Assembly (NCBI GenBank): GCA_007570995.1
Contig: RKSG01000069.1
Span: 1 to 33,622 of the forward strand
From: Nitrospirales bacterium
Lineage (GTDB): Bacteria > Nitrospirota > Nitrospiria > Nitrospirales > UBA8639
DNA length: 33,622 nucleotides
Reading direction: 5' to 3'
Both the position numbers and the translations under genes were made by a program. Shown piece after piece: positions 1-8,784 of the stretch (its first letter is position 1; every line of letters begins with the position of its first letter). Below the pieces are notes generated by a model. That model did no database searches. It saw only the letters and a program-made list of their open reading frames with translations, and was not told the origin of the DNA.

Positions 1-927
1 TGTGGCACTGACCATCGTGACGTGGCCGGCCCCGTACGGGCCGGTGGCATTGGGATTCGTGGGTCCGAAACATGCCAGCACGGGTACCCGACAGGCGGCG
101 GCCACGTGGACCGGCCCGGAATCGTTTGCGATCAACAGGGCCATTCTCTCAAAGACCAGACTCAACTGGCGAATCCGCGTTTTCCCAACCAGATTGATGC
201 ACGCAGGCCCGAGTGCTCTGGGGAAACGCATGGCCACGGCGCGGTCGTCCGGCGATCCAATCAGCACAATTTTAATATCCTTCTGTTTCGCCAACGCCAC
301 CGCGACCTCAACAAACCTTCCAACCGGCCAGCATTTCATGGTCTGACGCGAAATCGGAGCCATGGCCACAAGCCGGTCGTGCCGTCCCACTCCGGCCTCG
401 GCAAACAACCGGTTGACCGCGGCTCGATCGTGGTCCAGTCGCGGCAACACAAACCGCGGCCTGTCCACGGACGCCCCAAACCATTTGGCAATTTCCAGGT
501 TGCGATCAACCGCATGCATATCCCGTAGACGCCAGGTGACCGTGCCGTCATTCGGCAACCGAATCCGATGGGTGTACAACCAGAAGCTTCCCTCCCGTCC
601 CGCGGCAAACCCCACTCGAACCGGAGCACCCGACAACCTGGCGATCAGAGCGGAGCGAAGCAGACCCTGTAAATCAACCACGCAATCGAAGGCGCGCGCA
701 CGCACGGTGGCCATGATCGTCCGCCACGAACGAACACGAAAATCCACAGGGATGACTTCGTGGAGATCAGGATGTCCTTCCAGCAGTTCCGCCCATTCCG
801 CTTTGACCAACCAGGAAATTTTTGCGTCGGGCAACACCGCCCGTAACGCACTGACCGTTGGCAGGGCATGAAGAATATCGCCAAAGGAACTGGGCTTGAT
901 AATCAGGAGATTGTCAGGTCGGATCAT
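1..927 (-). CDS. waaC: Lipopolysaccharide heptosyltransferase I-like (GT9), C-terminus cut by window edge
   Basis: Reading the minus strand from an ATG at 927 gives 309 open codons to the window edge, so the C-terminus is missing. The N-terminus reads MIRPDNLLIIKPSSFGDILH, the typical opening of heptosyltransferase I, which adds the first heptose to Kdo in the inner core at the cytoplasmic membrane. Further on, the GT9 donor-site block is visible as ANDSGPVHVAAA, followed by a CFGPTNP segment. The gene lies 39 bases downstream of gmhB and is the last visible gene of the LPS cluster. A GTG directly before the ATG (928-930) is an alternative start, preceded by a weak AGG. WaaC is favoured over another GT9 enzyme because waaF is also present in the cluster, but the acceptor cannot be proved from sequence. 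Confidence 0.85.
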   Translation of the reverse strand, partial: MIRPDNLLIIKPSSFGDILHALPTVSALRAVLPDAKISWLVKAEWAELLEGHPDLHEVIPVDFRVRSWRTIMATVRARAFDCVVDLQGLLRSALIARLSGAPVRVGFAAGREGSFWLYTHRIRLPNDGTVTWRLRDMHAVDRNLEIAKWFGASVDRPRFVLPRLDHDRAAVNRLFAEAGVGRHDRLVAMAPISRQTMKCWPVGRFVEVAVALAKQKDIKIVLIGSPDDRAVAMRFPRALGPACINLVGKTRIRQLSLVFERMALLIANDSGPVHVAAACRVPVLACFGPTNPNATGPYGAGHVTMVSAT

Positions 928-966
928 CACCCTGCACTGCGACAGACGGAACGCGGGACACCATGT

Positions 967-1551
967 CTAGCGAGGCCCCGCAGGTGAAGAGTTTGTCCAA
1001 TCCCGAAGGATCCATGAGACGGCATCGGCAAAATCCGGAGCGACGCAATCAATCACGACACGTTTCGTCTGGCAGACAGCCAGTGATTCACGACTGCGCG
1101 GACCCGTCATCACCAGAATACCTTTGGCTCCCACACGATTCGCCAACTCGACATCGTGGGACTGGTCGCCCACCACATAACTTGTTGACACGTCAATGGC
1201 ATGACGACTCGTGGCCTGTTCAATCATGCCTGGGCCCGGCTTCCGGCACCGACACCCGTCAGCGGGGTGATGCGGGCAACACAACACATCATCCAGCCAG
1301 GCATGTGACCGTGTGAGGTCGGCCTGCAATTTCTGATGAATGGCATCCAGATCCTCGAACGAGAGCAAGCCACGCGCGATGCCGGATTGATTCGTCACCA
1401 GAATCACTTTCAGCCCCGAGCGATTTAACCGGAACACGGCCTCCGGCACCTGCGGAAACACTTCCAACGCCCCGGGAGACGAGAGATAGTCGACGTCGAC
1501 ATTCAACGTCCCGTCACGATCCACAAATACCGCTCCATGCGTTGAAGACAT
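967..1551 (-). CDS. gmhB: D-glycero-D-manno-heptose 1,7-bisphosphate 7-phosphatase (HAD family)
   Basis: This cytoplasmic enzyme dephosphorylates heptose bisphosphate on the route to ADP-heptose, the donor for WaaC and WaaF. Counting from the ATG at 1551 gives 194 residues, close to the 191 of E. coli GmhB. The HAD nucleophile motif DRDGT places the two aspartates at D11 and D13. A zinc-site cluster follows as C92, H94, C100 and C102. The ATG at 1551 has a GGAG nine bases upstream. An earlier in-frame GTG at 1596 lies inside waaF and would add 15 residues before the conserved start, so I prefer 1551. The stop of waaF lies 31 bases upstream, consistent with co-transcription. Confidence 0.93.
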   Translation of the reverse strand: MSSTHGAVFVDRDGTLNVDVDYLSSPGALEVFPQVPEAVFRLNRSGLKVILVTNQSGIARGLLSFEDLDAIHQKLQADLTRSHAWLDDVLCCPHHPADGCRCRKPGPGMIEQATSRHAIDVSTSYVVGDQSHDVELANRVGAKGILVMTGPRSRESLAVCQTKRVVIDCVAPDFADAVSWILRDWTNSSPAGPR

Positions 1552-1582
1552 CGCCGGAGACTCCCGCACACTCAGCCGACTG

Positions 1583-2668
1583 TCAGCGCACGACACGCTT
1601 TGCCAGCATCCCCCGTGCGGCCTGCACCACCTGACCGGCAGACACGGACGTCATACAACGATGGTCAATGGGACATTCGCGCAGCAGACAGGGGGAGCAG
1701 TCCACAGGCGTGCGCACCACCGAAGACAATCCGTTATAGGGTGCCGTGGCTACCGGATCCGTTGACCCGAACACCGCGACAACCGGCACGCCCAACGCAT
1801 TCGCCATGTGCATTGGCCCCGTGTCATTAGTGACCAGCAGGCAACATCGTTTCAGGACAGCTTTCAAGCCACGTAATGACGTACGTCCCGACAAGACGAC
1901 GGCATTCGACAGCATGCGCCGCGCAATGGCCTCACCCAATGCCTGCTCCCCCGGCCCTCCGACAATCAGGCACCGCACGGGATTCGGAGAACGGTGACGG
2001 ACATCAACAATTAACCGATCCGCCACCTCGGCAAACCGTTCAGCCAACCAGCGCTTGGCCCCACCATACACGGATCCCGGGTTCACGCCAATGAGAACAT
2101 CCGCACCCCGGACCCCGTGTTCCTGCAGCAACCGGTTCGCCATGGTTTCTTCTTCCTGTGACACGTACAGGACGGGTGCCTGAACCGGCACGGTGTTCAC
2201 CAGGGGGGTCAGCATATCCAGATAATACCGAACCTGGTGCAAGGCCCGTTTGGGATCCGGACATGCGACAGGATGCGTGAGCAACACCCTTCGGCCATCC
2301 GTCGCATAGCCACACCGCAGAGCAATCCCAGCCAGCGCACTCAGCAACGCTGCACCGAAGGCGTTTTGAAACAACAACGCCAGATCATAGCGTTCCCGCC
2401 GCAGGCTCCGCGCCAATCTGAGCATTCCCCACCATCCCGCGTGCTCCCCCTGATAATCGCAGGTCACCACGCGATACGCGCCCGGGCGATCAACAAACAC
2501 CTCGCCAGTCACGGGACGAGCCAGCACGGCAATTTCCGACTCTGGAAATGCCTCACGAAGTGCATCCAACGCCGGAAGGCACATCACGGCGTCGCCGACC
2601 CAGTTCGGGGCGCGCACCAGAATTTTCCGTATGTCGTTCGGTTGGATTGTGAACGTTCCGACAGTCAT
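1583..2668 (-). CDS. waaF: Lipopolysaccharide heptosyltransferase II (GT9)
   Basis: A 361-residue glycosyltransferase that adds the second heptose of the LPS inner core from ADP-heptose. After a short lead, the sequence ILVRAPNWVGDAVMCLPAL is the characteristic heptosyltransferase II N-terminus. The GT9 signature NDTGPMHMANALGVP occurs near residue 280 and is followed by a VFGSTDP loop. The open frame extends 42 codons further upstream, to 2794, but that part runs back into lpxK and does not resemble the family. I therefore start at the ATG at 2668, although no strong Shine-Dalgarno sequence precedes it. It lies 55 bases downstream of lpxK and just upstream of gmhB, so heptose transfer and heptose synthesis are encoded together. 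Confidence 0.93.
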   Translation of the reverse strand: MTVGTFTIQPNDIRKILVRAPNWVGDAVMCLPALDALREAFPESEIAVLARPVTGEVFVDRPGAYRVVTCDYQGEHAGWWGMLRLARSLRRERYDLALLFQNAFGAALLSALAGIALRCGYATDGRRVLLTHPVACPDPKRALHQVRYYLDMLTPLVNTVPVQAPVLYVSQEEETMANRLLQEHGVRGADVLIGVNPGSVYGGAKRWLAERFAEVADRLIVDVRHRSPNPVRCLIVGGPGEQALGEAIARRMLSNAVVLSGRTSLRGLKAVLKRCCLLVTNDTGPMHMANALGVPVVAVFGSTDPVATAPYNGLSSVVRTPVDCSPCLLRECPIDHRCMTSVSAGQVVQAARGMLAKRVVR

Positions 2669-2723
2669 GGCTTGTGAAACACGGGGTGTCAGGCCTTCGA
2701 CGATGCCACATCCCTGACATCTG

Positions 2724-3758
2724 TCACAGGCCCGCCAACGATGCCTCCAGACGACTCCGGCCCTCGACAAATTCCACCGCAAGCGATATGGCAAAGACCG
2801 GAACAGCCAGTGACCACCGTGACGGACATTTCACCAGATCCTTTTCGGTCGTGAGCACCACATCCGGGTGACTCCGTTCCACGGATCGAGCAATGGTCCT
2901 GAGCGTCAAAGCCGTATACGTCACATGGTCATGAAACACACATTCGTCAACCACGTGAACACCGAGCGCGACCACCATCCGACGAAACTGCCTCGGGTTC
3001 CCGACGCCGCTGAAAATAAGCGCGCGCCGTCCCAGGATCGTGGCAATCGGTTGACAGACGGCGTCTGCCGATGCCCCCATCAATGCCTGGGCCGTGAAGC
3101 GCGTCGTAATGGGATCACACTGGCAACCCATGGCTGCCTCCAGCGATTCCACCACGCGGGGCACGGCAGCGGCATCGTCCACCCGGGTCAGGATAATCTC
3201 CGAAGCCCGTCTTGCCTCCACAAGCGATTCCCGAAGCCTGCCTGCAGGAAGCAACGCGCGCATGCCATGAAGATCGGAGCTGTCAATCAACAACAGATTC
3301 ACATCGCGAGCCAGGCTCAAATGCTGGAATCCGTCATCTAACACAAAACAATCAACGGACATCTGCCGTAACACCCAACGGCCCAGCCGGTAGCGATTGG
3401 TGCCAACGGCCACCACGACCCCCGGGCAACGACGGGCCATCAAATACGGCTCATCGCCCGCCTCACGGGGGCCAGCAAAGACTGCCTGTCCATCGGAGAC
3501 CAGCACAAAGGTGTGCCGGGCATGCCGCCGGTATCCCCGACTGAGGATGGCCACCTTTTTCCCTCGCTCCATAAGCCTGTTGGCCACCCACATGGTCATG
3601 GGCGTTTTGCCCGTGCCACCCACGGTCAGATTGCCCACACTGACAACCGGACACGGCAACCGATGCTGAGGGAACCATCCATGCTCGTACAGCCATGTTC
3701 GGGAACGTATCAGGCCCTGATACGGCACGGCAATCAGCGACTTCCAGACATTGCCCAT
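2724..3758 (-). CDS. lpxK: Tetraacyldisaccharide 4'-kinase
   Basis: LpxK phosphorylates the 4' position of the lipid A disaccharide at the inner face of the cytoplasmic membrane, producing lipid IVA. The P-loop region reads VVSVGNLTVGGTGKTP near residue 40, which is diagnostic. The segments ILSRGYRR, GDEPYLMA and DCFVLDDGFQH are also LpxK hallmarks. The hydrophobic N-terminal part is expected to contact the membrane. Starting at the ATG at 3758 gives 344 residues. An upstream TTG at 3848 would overlap the end of waaA and add 30 residues with no family resemblance. The gene lies 58 bases after waaA, in the order in which Kdo-lipid A enzymes are often clustered. Confidence 0.94.
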   Translation of the reverse strand: MGNVWKSLIAVPYQGLIRSRTWLYEHGWFPQHRLPCPVVSVGNLTVGGTGKTPMTMWVANRLMERGKKVAILSRGYRRHARHTFVLVSDGQAVFAGPREAGDEPYLMARRCPGVVVAVGTNRYRLGRWVLRQMSVDCFVLDDGFQHLSLARDVNLLLIDSSDLHGMRALLPAGRLRESLVEARRASEIILTRVDDAAAVPRVVESLEAAMGCQCDPITTRFTAQALMGASADAVCQPIATILGRRALIFSGVGNPRQFRRMVVALGVHVVDECVFHDHVTYTALTLRTIARSVERSHPDVVLTTEKDLVKCPSRWSLAVPVFAISLAVEFVEGRSRLEASLAGL

Positions 3759-3816
3759 TGGTTCATGCACGCCCGGTGAGGACTGACTGACAGCAGATCC
3801 CGTGGGCCCAGGAGGG

Positions 3817-5124
3817 TTACGGCCTGTGAAAACCGGCCACCTGCTCAAGCAGATTCATATTTCTTTCGACCACACCCCGATTGTCATCGATGACTTTCCG
3901 CGCACATTGTCCGACATGAGAGGCCCAGGCATGATCCCGCATGCCTTTCAGGAACGTGTCCGTCAATTCCCGGACGTTACGGACCCGAATGCCCCCACCG
4001 GTTTCAATGAACAACTCTGCGATGTCCTGACAGTGATCGGTGTACGGACCAAAACAGACCGGCCTGCCCCACGCCGCCGGTTCCAAAAGATTATGCCCTC
4101 CAACGGGCTCCAGTGTCCCTCCAACAAACGCCATCACGGCCAATCCGTATATCCGGGCCAATTCGCCGCGGGTATCAAGCAGAATGACTCGAGGCACCCC
4201 GGCGTCCCTGACATCCCCGGCACGATACCCGTTCGTGCGCAAGGCACTCCGTCTCATCACCGGAAACCCGCACTGCCGAATGGTGCGAGCCAGCCCGTCG
4301 CTGCGCTCGATGTGTCGCGGGGCCAGGAGCAGGACTGTCCCTGGAACCTCACGCGTCACCGCGCGATAACTTTCCAGAAGCATGGCTTCTTCGGAAGGAT
4401 GGGTGCTACCCGCAACAATCAATCCCTCGTCTTCCAGAAGCCCCAGTGCCGACCGCTCAATGGCCCCCTGCCCGGTCTGCCCGCCCTCCATGGTCAGGTC
4501 AAACTTCATGTTCCCCGTACTGTGCATTCGAGCCGGCGCGGCCCCCAACTCAACAAACCGACGTTCATCCCGCCGGGATTGCAGAAGGCCCAGGGACACC
4601 GTGGCGAGTACGTGCCGCATGAAAGGCCGAATCCATTGATAGCGGGAAAAGGAACGGGAGGACAATCGGCCATTCACAATAATCGACGGAATGCCGCGGC
4701 GACCGAGGGCGCGTAACAAATTCGGCCACAGTTCGGTTTCGACCACACAAAACCCCATCGGGCGCAGAGACTCAATAAACCGGCGGACAATCCACGGATA
4801 ATCAAGCGGGACAAAACAATGTGTCGCCATGCCTGCCAGACAGCGTTCTACGGCTTCCCGTCCGGTTTCCGTCACGGTTGAGACGACAATCCTGATGCCA
4901 GGATACCGACGACGGAACGCGGAGACGAACGGCACAATGGCAGAGACCTCACCCAGGGACACAGCATGAATCCAGAAAATTTTTTCGTCAGAGGCCTCCC
5001 GACACGGTACGACCCATCCCATTCTCTGCGACAGGCCGGCGCGACACCGTTTTTTGATCAGCAGCATGCCAAGCACAACGGGAAAACCGAGAATCAGGAG
5101 CACATTATACAGGCCATACCACAT
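3817..5124 (-). CDS. waaA: 3-deoxy-D-manno-octulosonic acid (Kdo) transferase
   Basis: This membrane-anchored GT30 enzyme attaches Kdo to lipid A precursor using CMP-Kdo. The N-terminus has one hydrophobic anchor (about residues 3-20) followed by basic residues. The segment WIHAVSLGEVSA contains the catalytic glutamate of the family. Later blocks include VETELWPNLL, a VAGSTHPSEEAMLL motif and the C-terminal GGHNLLEPAAWG, all typical of WaaA. From the ATG at 5124 it is 435 residues. A TTG four codons upstream is possible. Whether it adds one, two or more Kdo residues cannot be read from the sequence. It sits between the acyltransferase and lpxK. Confidence 0.95.
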   Translation of the reverse strand: MWYGLYNVLLILGFPVVLGMLLIKKRCRAGLSQRMGWVVPCREASDEKIFWIHAVSLGEVSAIVPFVSAFRRRYPGIRIVVSTVTETGREAVERCLAGMATHCFVPLDYPWIVRRFIESLRPMGFCVVETELWPNLLRALGRRGIPSIIVNGRLSSRSFSRYQWIRPFMRHVLATVSLGLLQSRRDERRFVELGAAPARMHSTGNMKFDLTMEGGQTGQGAIERSALGLLEDEGLIVAGSTHPSEEAMLLESYRAVTREVPGTVLLLAPRHIERSDGLARTIRQCGFPVMRRSALRTNGYRAGDVRDAGVPRVILLDTRGELARIYGLAVMAFVGGTLEPVGGHNLLEPAAWGRPVCFGPYTDHCQDIAELFIETGGGIRVRNVRELTDTFLKGMRDHAWASHVGQCARKVIDDNRGVVERNMNLLEQVAGFHRP

Positions 5125-5219
5125 CTCGGTCGCCAATTCTCAGTGGGGCACAGGGAGGATTTTCGCACATCCCACCTTTCACACAGGATGCCATGGGGAC
5201 ATGGCGCGACGTCTTGCTG

Positions 5220-5875
5220 TCAATCGCGCTGGTGAACCATCGCTTCGGCTTCAGATGCCATGGTCACAAGGGTCATCTCGACATTCCGCCGCGCGCGTTC
5301 CATGGCCTCGGGACCGGAGGCCCGTTCAACCCGGATTGGGGGCCCCCACAGAAAAATCCCCCGCGAAAATGGATACGGGATCATCAACCGATCCCAGCTG
5401 GACAACCTTTTTTTTTTGAGCACGCAAACGTCAGCGGCACAATCGGCATGCCTGTGGCTCCGGCAAGGACCAGGACACCCGGCTGCACCCGATGCATGGG
5501 CCCCCGCGGGCCATCAGGCGTAATGACAAGATCCACCCCCTGTCGCCCCGCGCGGATGAGTTGACGCAATGCGCTCGCCCCTCCCCTCGTCGTCGATCCG
5601 CGAACCGCGCCGAACCCGAATTGTTTCATCACGCGATACACGAGCTCTCCATCACGATGCTGGCTGATCAGAATCCTGGCATCACGGCCGCGGTAGGCAA
5701 GCGGCATCATCAACTGTTGTCCATGCCAGAACGTGATGATCACAGGGCGACCCTGCCGGTGTAATCGATCAACGTGTTCGCATCCCTGCACACGCCATGA
5801 CATGGAGCGACCGAGCAGACGAATGGCGCGGGCACCGATGAGCGGGAACAGGTTCGCGTGCAGCCAGCGCCTCAT
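5220..5875 (-). CDS. DUF374-type lysophospholipid/lipid A acyltransferase, split by a frameshift at an A10 run
   Basis: The first 150 or so residues match the DUF374 branch of the LPLAT family. TFWHGQQLMM carries the HX4 active-site region and TPDGPRGP is the second conserved block. In frame 0 the protein stops at 163 residues, shortly after three lysines. A matching C-terminus (RLSSWDRLMIPYPFSRGIFLW and onward to 5220) continues in the -1 frame. The two parts join at a run of ten A on the coding strand (5408-5417). With eleven A, or a -1 slip, the product would be 218 residues, the normal family length. Its place between msbA and waaA suggests late acylation of lipid A, in place of LpxL/LpxM. 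The break may be a sequencing or assembly error, phase variation, or programmed slippage; see the findings. The start ATG at 5875 is 21 bases after the msbA stop. Confidence 0.8.
5377..5395 (-). other. Hairpin 12 bases downstream of the A10 slip site
   Basis: GGGATC and GATCCC form a perfect six-base-pair stem around a seven-base loop. The UGA that ends frame 0 (5384-5386) lies inside the loop. The position is compatible with a stimulator of -1 frameshifting, though the 12-base gap is longer than in the classic dnaX signal. Confidence 0.5.
5408..5417 (-). repeat. Homopolymer of ten A (coding strand) at the acyltransferase frame break
   Basis: The plus strand shows ten T, so the coding strand reads UCA followed by three AAA codons and then GGU. 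This is a strong slip site for ribosomes (A AAA AAA type) and for RNA polymerase, and it is also a site prone to sequencing error. Confidence 0.95.
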
Positions 5876-5896
5876 CGCAAAACCGTCACGCGTCGT

Positions 5897-7657
5897 TTAC
5901 AGCTGTACCGTGGATTCAGCCGGTTCGTCATGCCACTGGGTTTCGTACAGACGCCTGTAGAGCGCATTCCGACGAAGCAGATCGTGGTGGACGCCCATCC
6001 CGATCATGCGTCCCGCATCCATCACCACAATGCGGTCCGCACACCGAACGGTGGACAGACGATGGGCAATGACAAATGTCGTTCGATTTTTCACCAGTTC
6101 GGTCAGGGCAGCCTGAATATGTCGTTCAGACTCGGTATCCAGAGCAGACGTGGCCTCGTCCAGAATCAACAGCGGCGGATTGCGCAGGATCGCCCGAGCG
6201 ATGGCTAACCGCTGGCGTTGCCCCCCGGACAGCTTGACGCCATTTTCTCCAATCGGCGTGTCGAGACGATCTGGCAGTTTCTCAATAAATTCCCACGCAT
6301 GTCCTGCCCATGCCGCCCGAATAATGTCCTCTTCGCTGGCATCCGGCCGCCCGTAGGCGATGTTACCCCGTATGGTTTCCTCAAACAAGACGGTCTCCTG
6401 AGAGACAACGGCAATCTGCGCACGCAGCGAGGCTAAGGTGGCATCCGTGATGTCCCGCCCGTCAATCAACAGTTGCCCTTCAGTCGGGTCATACAACCGT
6501 GGGAGCAGACTCACCAGGGTGGATTTGCCACTTCCGCTTTTGCCAACCAACGCAATGACTTCACCAAAGTTGACCGTGAGATTGACATGATCGACCGCCA
6601 GCCTGTCCTCGTTGTCGTAGCGAAAGCTCACGTTCCGAAACTCAAGGACACGCCAGCGGTTCGGTAACGTCGTGCGCCCTCTGTCACTGACAAATTCGTG
6701 ATCCGTATCCATCATGTGAAAGACGCGATGCGCAGCAGACAGCGCATGCTGAATTGCCGTATTGGCCCCCACGATTTTTTTCACCGGGGCATAGGCCATC
6801 AACATGGCCGCCAGAAAGGAAAAAAATTCTCCGGGTTTGAGTTGGTCGTCAATGACCAGCAGCCCCCCGTACCAGATAATCATGGTCACCCCGCCAACCC
6901 CGATCACTTCCATAATCGGCGAGGCAAAGGCCGTGAGCTGAGCCGACTTGATACAGGCCCGCATGTACGACGTGTTGCTCCTGGTAAAACGCTTCTGTTC
7001 AATGTGTTCTCCCCCATAGGCTTTGACGATACGAATACCGGTGAACGCCTCTTTCAGCGTGGACGCCATGTCCCCCATCGACTCCTGTCCCTTGGTAGCC
7101 AGGGTGCGCAACCGCGGGCCGATGGTGGTAAGGGCATAGATGGAAAACGGCATCATGACGATGAGTATCGTCGCCAACTGCCAGTTCTGATAAAACGCCA
7201 CGCCCACCATCACCACAAAGGTGAGACTCTGCTGGAACACGTCCTTCAGCACACTCGGAATGGCAGCGGCCATTTCATTGACGTCATTCAGAATTCTCGC
7301 AACCAGGCGGCCACTCGTCTGTCCATGATGAAACGCCAACGACTGTCGAAGGAACTGTCCGAACAACTGCTCGCGAATTTTGGCAACGGTTCGATGCCCC
7401 ACGGAACTCATCAGGTAGGCCTGTCCGTACGCGAAACCGCCTTTCAGGATCGCGACCACCAGAATCACGACGGGCAGGATCATCAGCAACGTCCGGTCTT
7501 TCTCGATAAAGATCCCATCCAGGACCGGCTGCACCAACCAGGCATACAGCCCCGACAGGCCTGCCACGCCAGCCGAACACAGACAGGCCATGGCCACCCG
7601 AAACCGGTGCTCGCGAAAGCACGACACAATCCGCAGAAAAACGGTCAGACCTGACAT
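5897..7657 (-). CDS. msbA: Lipid A ABC exporter/flippase MsbA
   Basis: A 586-residue half-transporter with six predicted membrane helices in the first 300 residues, then an ATP-binding domain. The Walker A sequence VGKSGSGKST is near residue 370, the ABC signature LSGGQRQRLAIARA near 473 and Walker B LLILDEATSALD near 494. The H-loop segment IAHRLSTV follows. As a homodimer it flips core-lipid A across the cytoplasmic membrane for pickup by the Lpt machinery. The start codon overlaps the end of lpxB by 13 bases, indicating translational coupling. Generic ABCB exporters look alike, but the position next to lpxB and waaA supports MsbA. Confidence 0.93.
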   Translation of the reverse strand: MSGLTVFLRIVSCFREHRFRVAMACLCSAGVAGLSGLYAWLVQPVLDGIFIEKDRTLLMILPVVILVVAILKGGFAYGQAYLMSSVGHRTVAKIREQLFGQFLRQSLAFHHGQTSGRLVARILNDVNEMAAAIPSVLKDVFQQSLTFVVMVGVAFYQNWQLATILIVMMPFSIYALTTIGPRLRTLATKGQESMGDMASTLKEAFTGIRIVKAYGGEHIEQKRFTRSNTSYMRACIKSAQLTAFASPIMEVIGVGGVTMIIWYGGLLVIDDQLKPGEFFSFLAAMLMAYAPVKKIVGANTAIQHALSAAHRVFHMMDTDHEFVSDRGRTTLPNRWRVLEFRNVSFRYDNEDRLAVDHVNLTVNFGEVIALVGKSGSGKSTLVSLLPRLYDPTEGQLLIDGRDITDATLASLRAQIAVVSQETVLFEETIRGNIAYGRPDASEEDIIRAAWAGHAWEFIEKLPDRLDTPIGENGVKLSGGQRQRLAIARAILRNPPLLILDEATSALDTESERHIQAALTELVKNRTTFVIAHRLSTVRCADRIVVMDAGRMIGMGVHHDLLRRNALYRRLYETQWHDEPAESTVQL

Positions 7658-8781
7658 GCAGCCAACACCTCCTCCGCCGCCCGACGGGAGGCCCCGGGTG
7701 TGCCAAGCTTGGCCCGAACATGCCCCAGAGCTTCCCGCATACGCTCATACTGCGCGCGATCCTTGAGAAACCGCAGGGCCTCTCCGCTGAGTCGTTCCGC
7801 CGTGGCTTCCGATTGCAGCAATTCCGGGACCACCCCGCGCCCGGCCACCAGATTGACCAACCCCACGTGGTCCACCTTCAGAAGCATTCTGGCCAGTAGC
7901 GCACTCAGCCATGACACCCGATACGCGAGAACCATCGGGGTACCGATCAGAGCCGCCTGCAAGGTGGCAGTCCCCGAGGCCACCAACAGGAAATCGGCGG
8001 CGGCCATGACCTCATTCGGCTGGTTCGGGATCAGCGTGACAGGAAATGTCGTGTGGTGCAGTCCTTCGTGGATCCAGTCATCAGGCACCGTGGGGGCTTG
8101 CCCGATCACACAATGGAGGGTGGGAAACGAGGCCTTGATTCGCAACACCGCTTCCATCATGACCGGCAGGAGCGACCGAATCTCGGCACGACGGCTCCCG
8201 GGAAGCACGCCAAGAATCATCCCTTCAGGGGGAAGCCCCAGGTGTTGCCGCGAACGGGTCCGCTCGTAGGCCGGGGCCATGCTGTCGAGTAACGGATGGC
8301 CCACAAAACGGCAGGGCACTCTGGCCTCCCGGTACAGCGGTTCCTCAAACGGCAAAATCACGACCATCCGACACACCACACGCTGAATCGTATGGATCCG
8401 CCGTCGGCCCCATGCCCAGATTTGCGGCGCAATATAATAGATCACCCGATGGCCAAGCCGAGCCGCAATTTTCGCCAATCGAAGATTCATGGATGGATTA
8501 TCGACAAAGACCACTCCAGCCAGCTTTTCCCGCCTGAAAAACCGTTTGAGGGTCGCCAGATTGGCAAGCCCTTTTCCGATCGTCGCCAGTCCCGGCACTC
8601 CAACGACATCCACACGATGTAACCCTTGCACGACCTCTATCCCCGCAGCCCGCATGTGTGGTCCGCCCACCCCAACGAGTCTGATATCCGGCCGGAGTGT
8701 GTGTAACGCTTTGGCCAGCCCGGCGCCATGGAGATCCCCCGACGCCTCTCCAGCCACAATCATGATTGACAGACCAGCCAT
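7645..8781 (-). CDS. lpxB: Lipid-A-disaccharide synthase
   Basis: LpxB (GT19) condenses UDP-2,3-diacylglucosamine with lipid X into the lipid A disaccharide on the inner leaflet. The protein is 378 residues, the usual length. The N-terminus reads SIMIVAGEASGDLHGAGL, a near-invariant LpxB opening. IYYIAPQIWAWG and the C-terminal region LLVASGTATLQAALIGTPMV (UDP-sugar site) are also diagnostic. Only three bases separate its ATG from the stop of the upstream oxidoreductase gene, and its end overlaps msbA, so the three genes form one tight transcription unit. Confidence 0.97.
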   Translation of the reverse strand: MAGLSIMIVAGEASGDLHGAGLAKALHTLRPDIRLVGVGGPHMRAAGIEVVQGLHRVDVVGVPGLATIGKGLANLATLKRFFRREKLAGVVFVDNPSMNLRLAKIAARLGHRVIYYIAPQIWAWGRRRIHTIQRVVCRMVVILPFEEPLYREARVPCRFVGHPLLDSMAPAYERTRSRQHLGLPPEGMILGVLPGSRRAEIRSLLPVMMEAVLRIKASFPTLHCVIGQAPTVPDDWIHEGLHHTTFPVTLIPNQPNEVMAAADFLLVASGTATLQAALIGTPMVLAYRVSWLSALLARMLLKVDHVGLVNLVAGRGVVPELLQSEATAERLSGEALRFLKDRAQYERMREALGHVRAKLGTPGASRRAAEEVLAACQV

Positions 8782-8784
8782 GTG

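Noticed and set aside
3802-4716. Long plus-strand open frame opposite waaA
   Set aside because: It is antisense to a certain gene and its composition (Pro, Arg, His-rich, no motif) is that of a shadow frame.
6698-7654. 318-residue plus-strand frame opposite msbA
   Set aside because: It mirrors the msbA coding sequence with His/Gln/Arg-rich content and has no start signal or family match.
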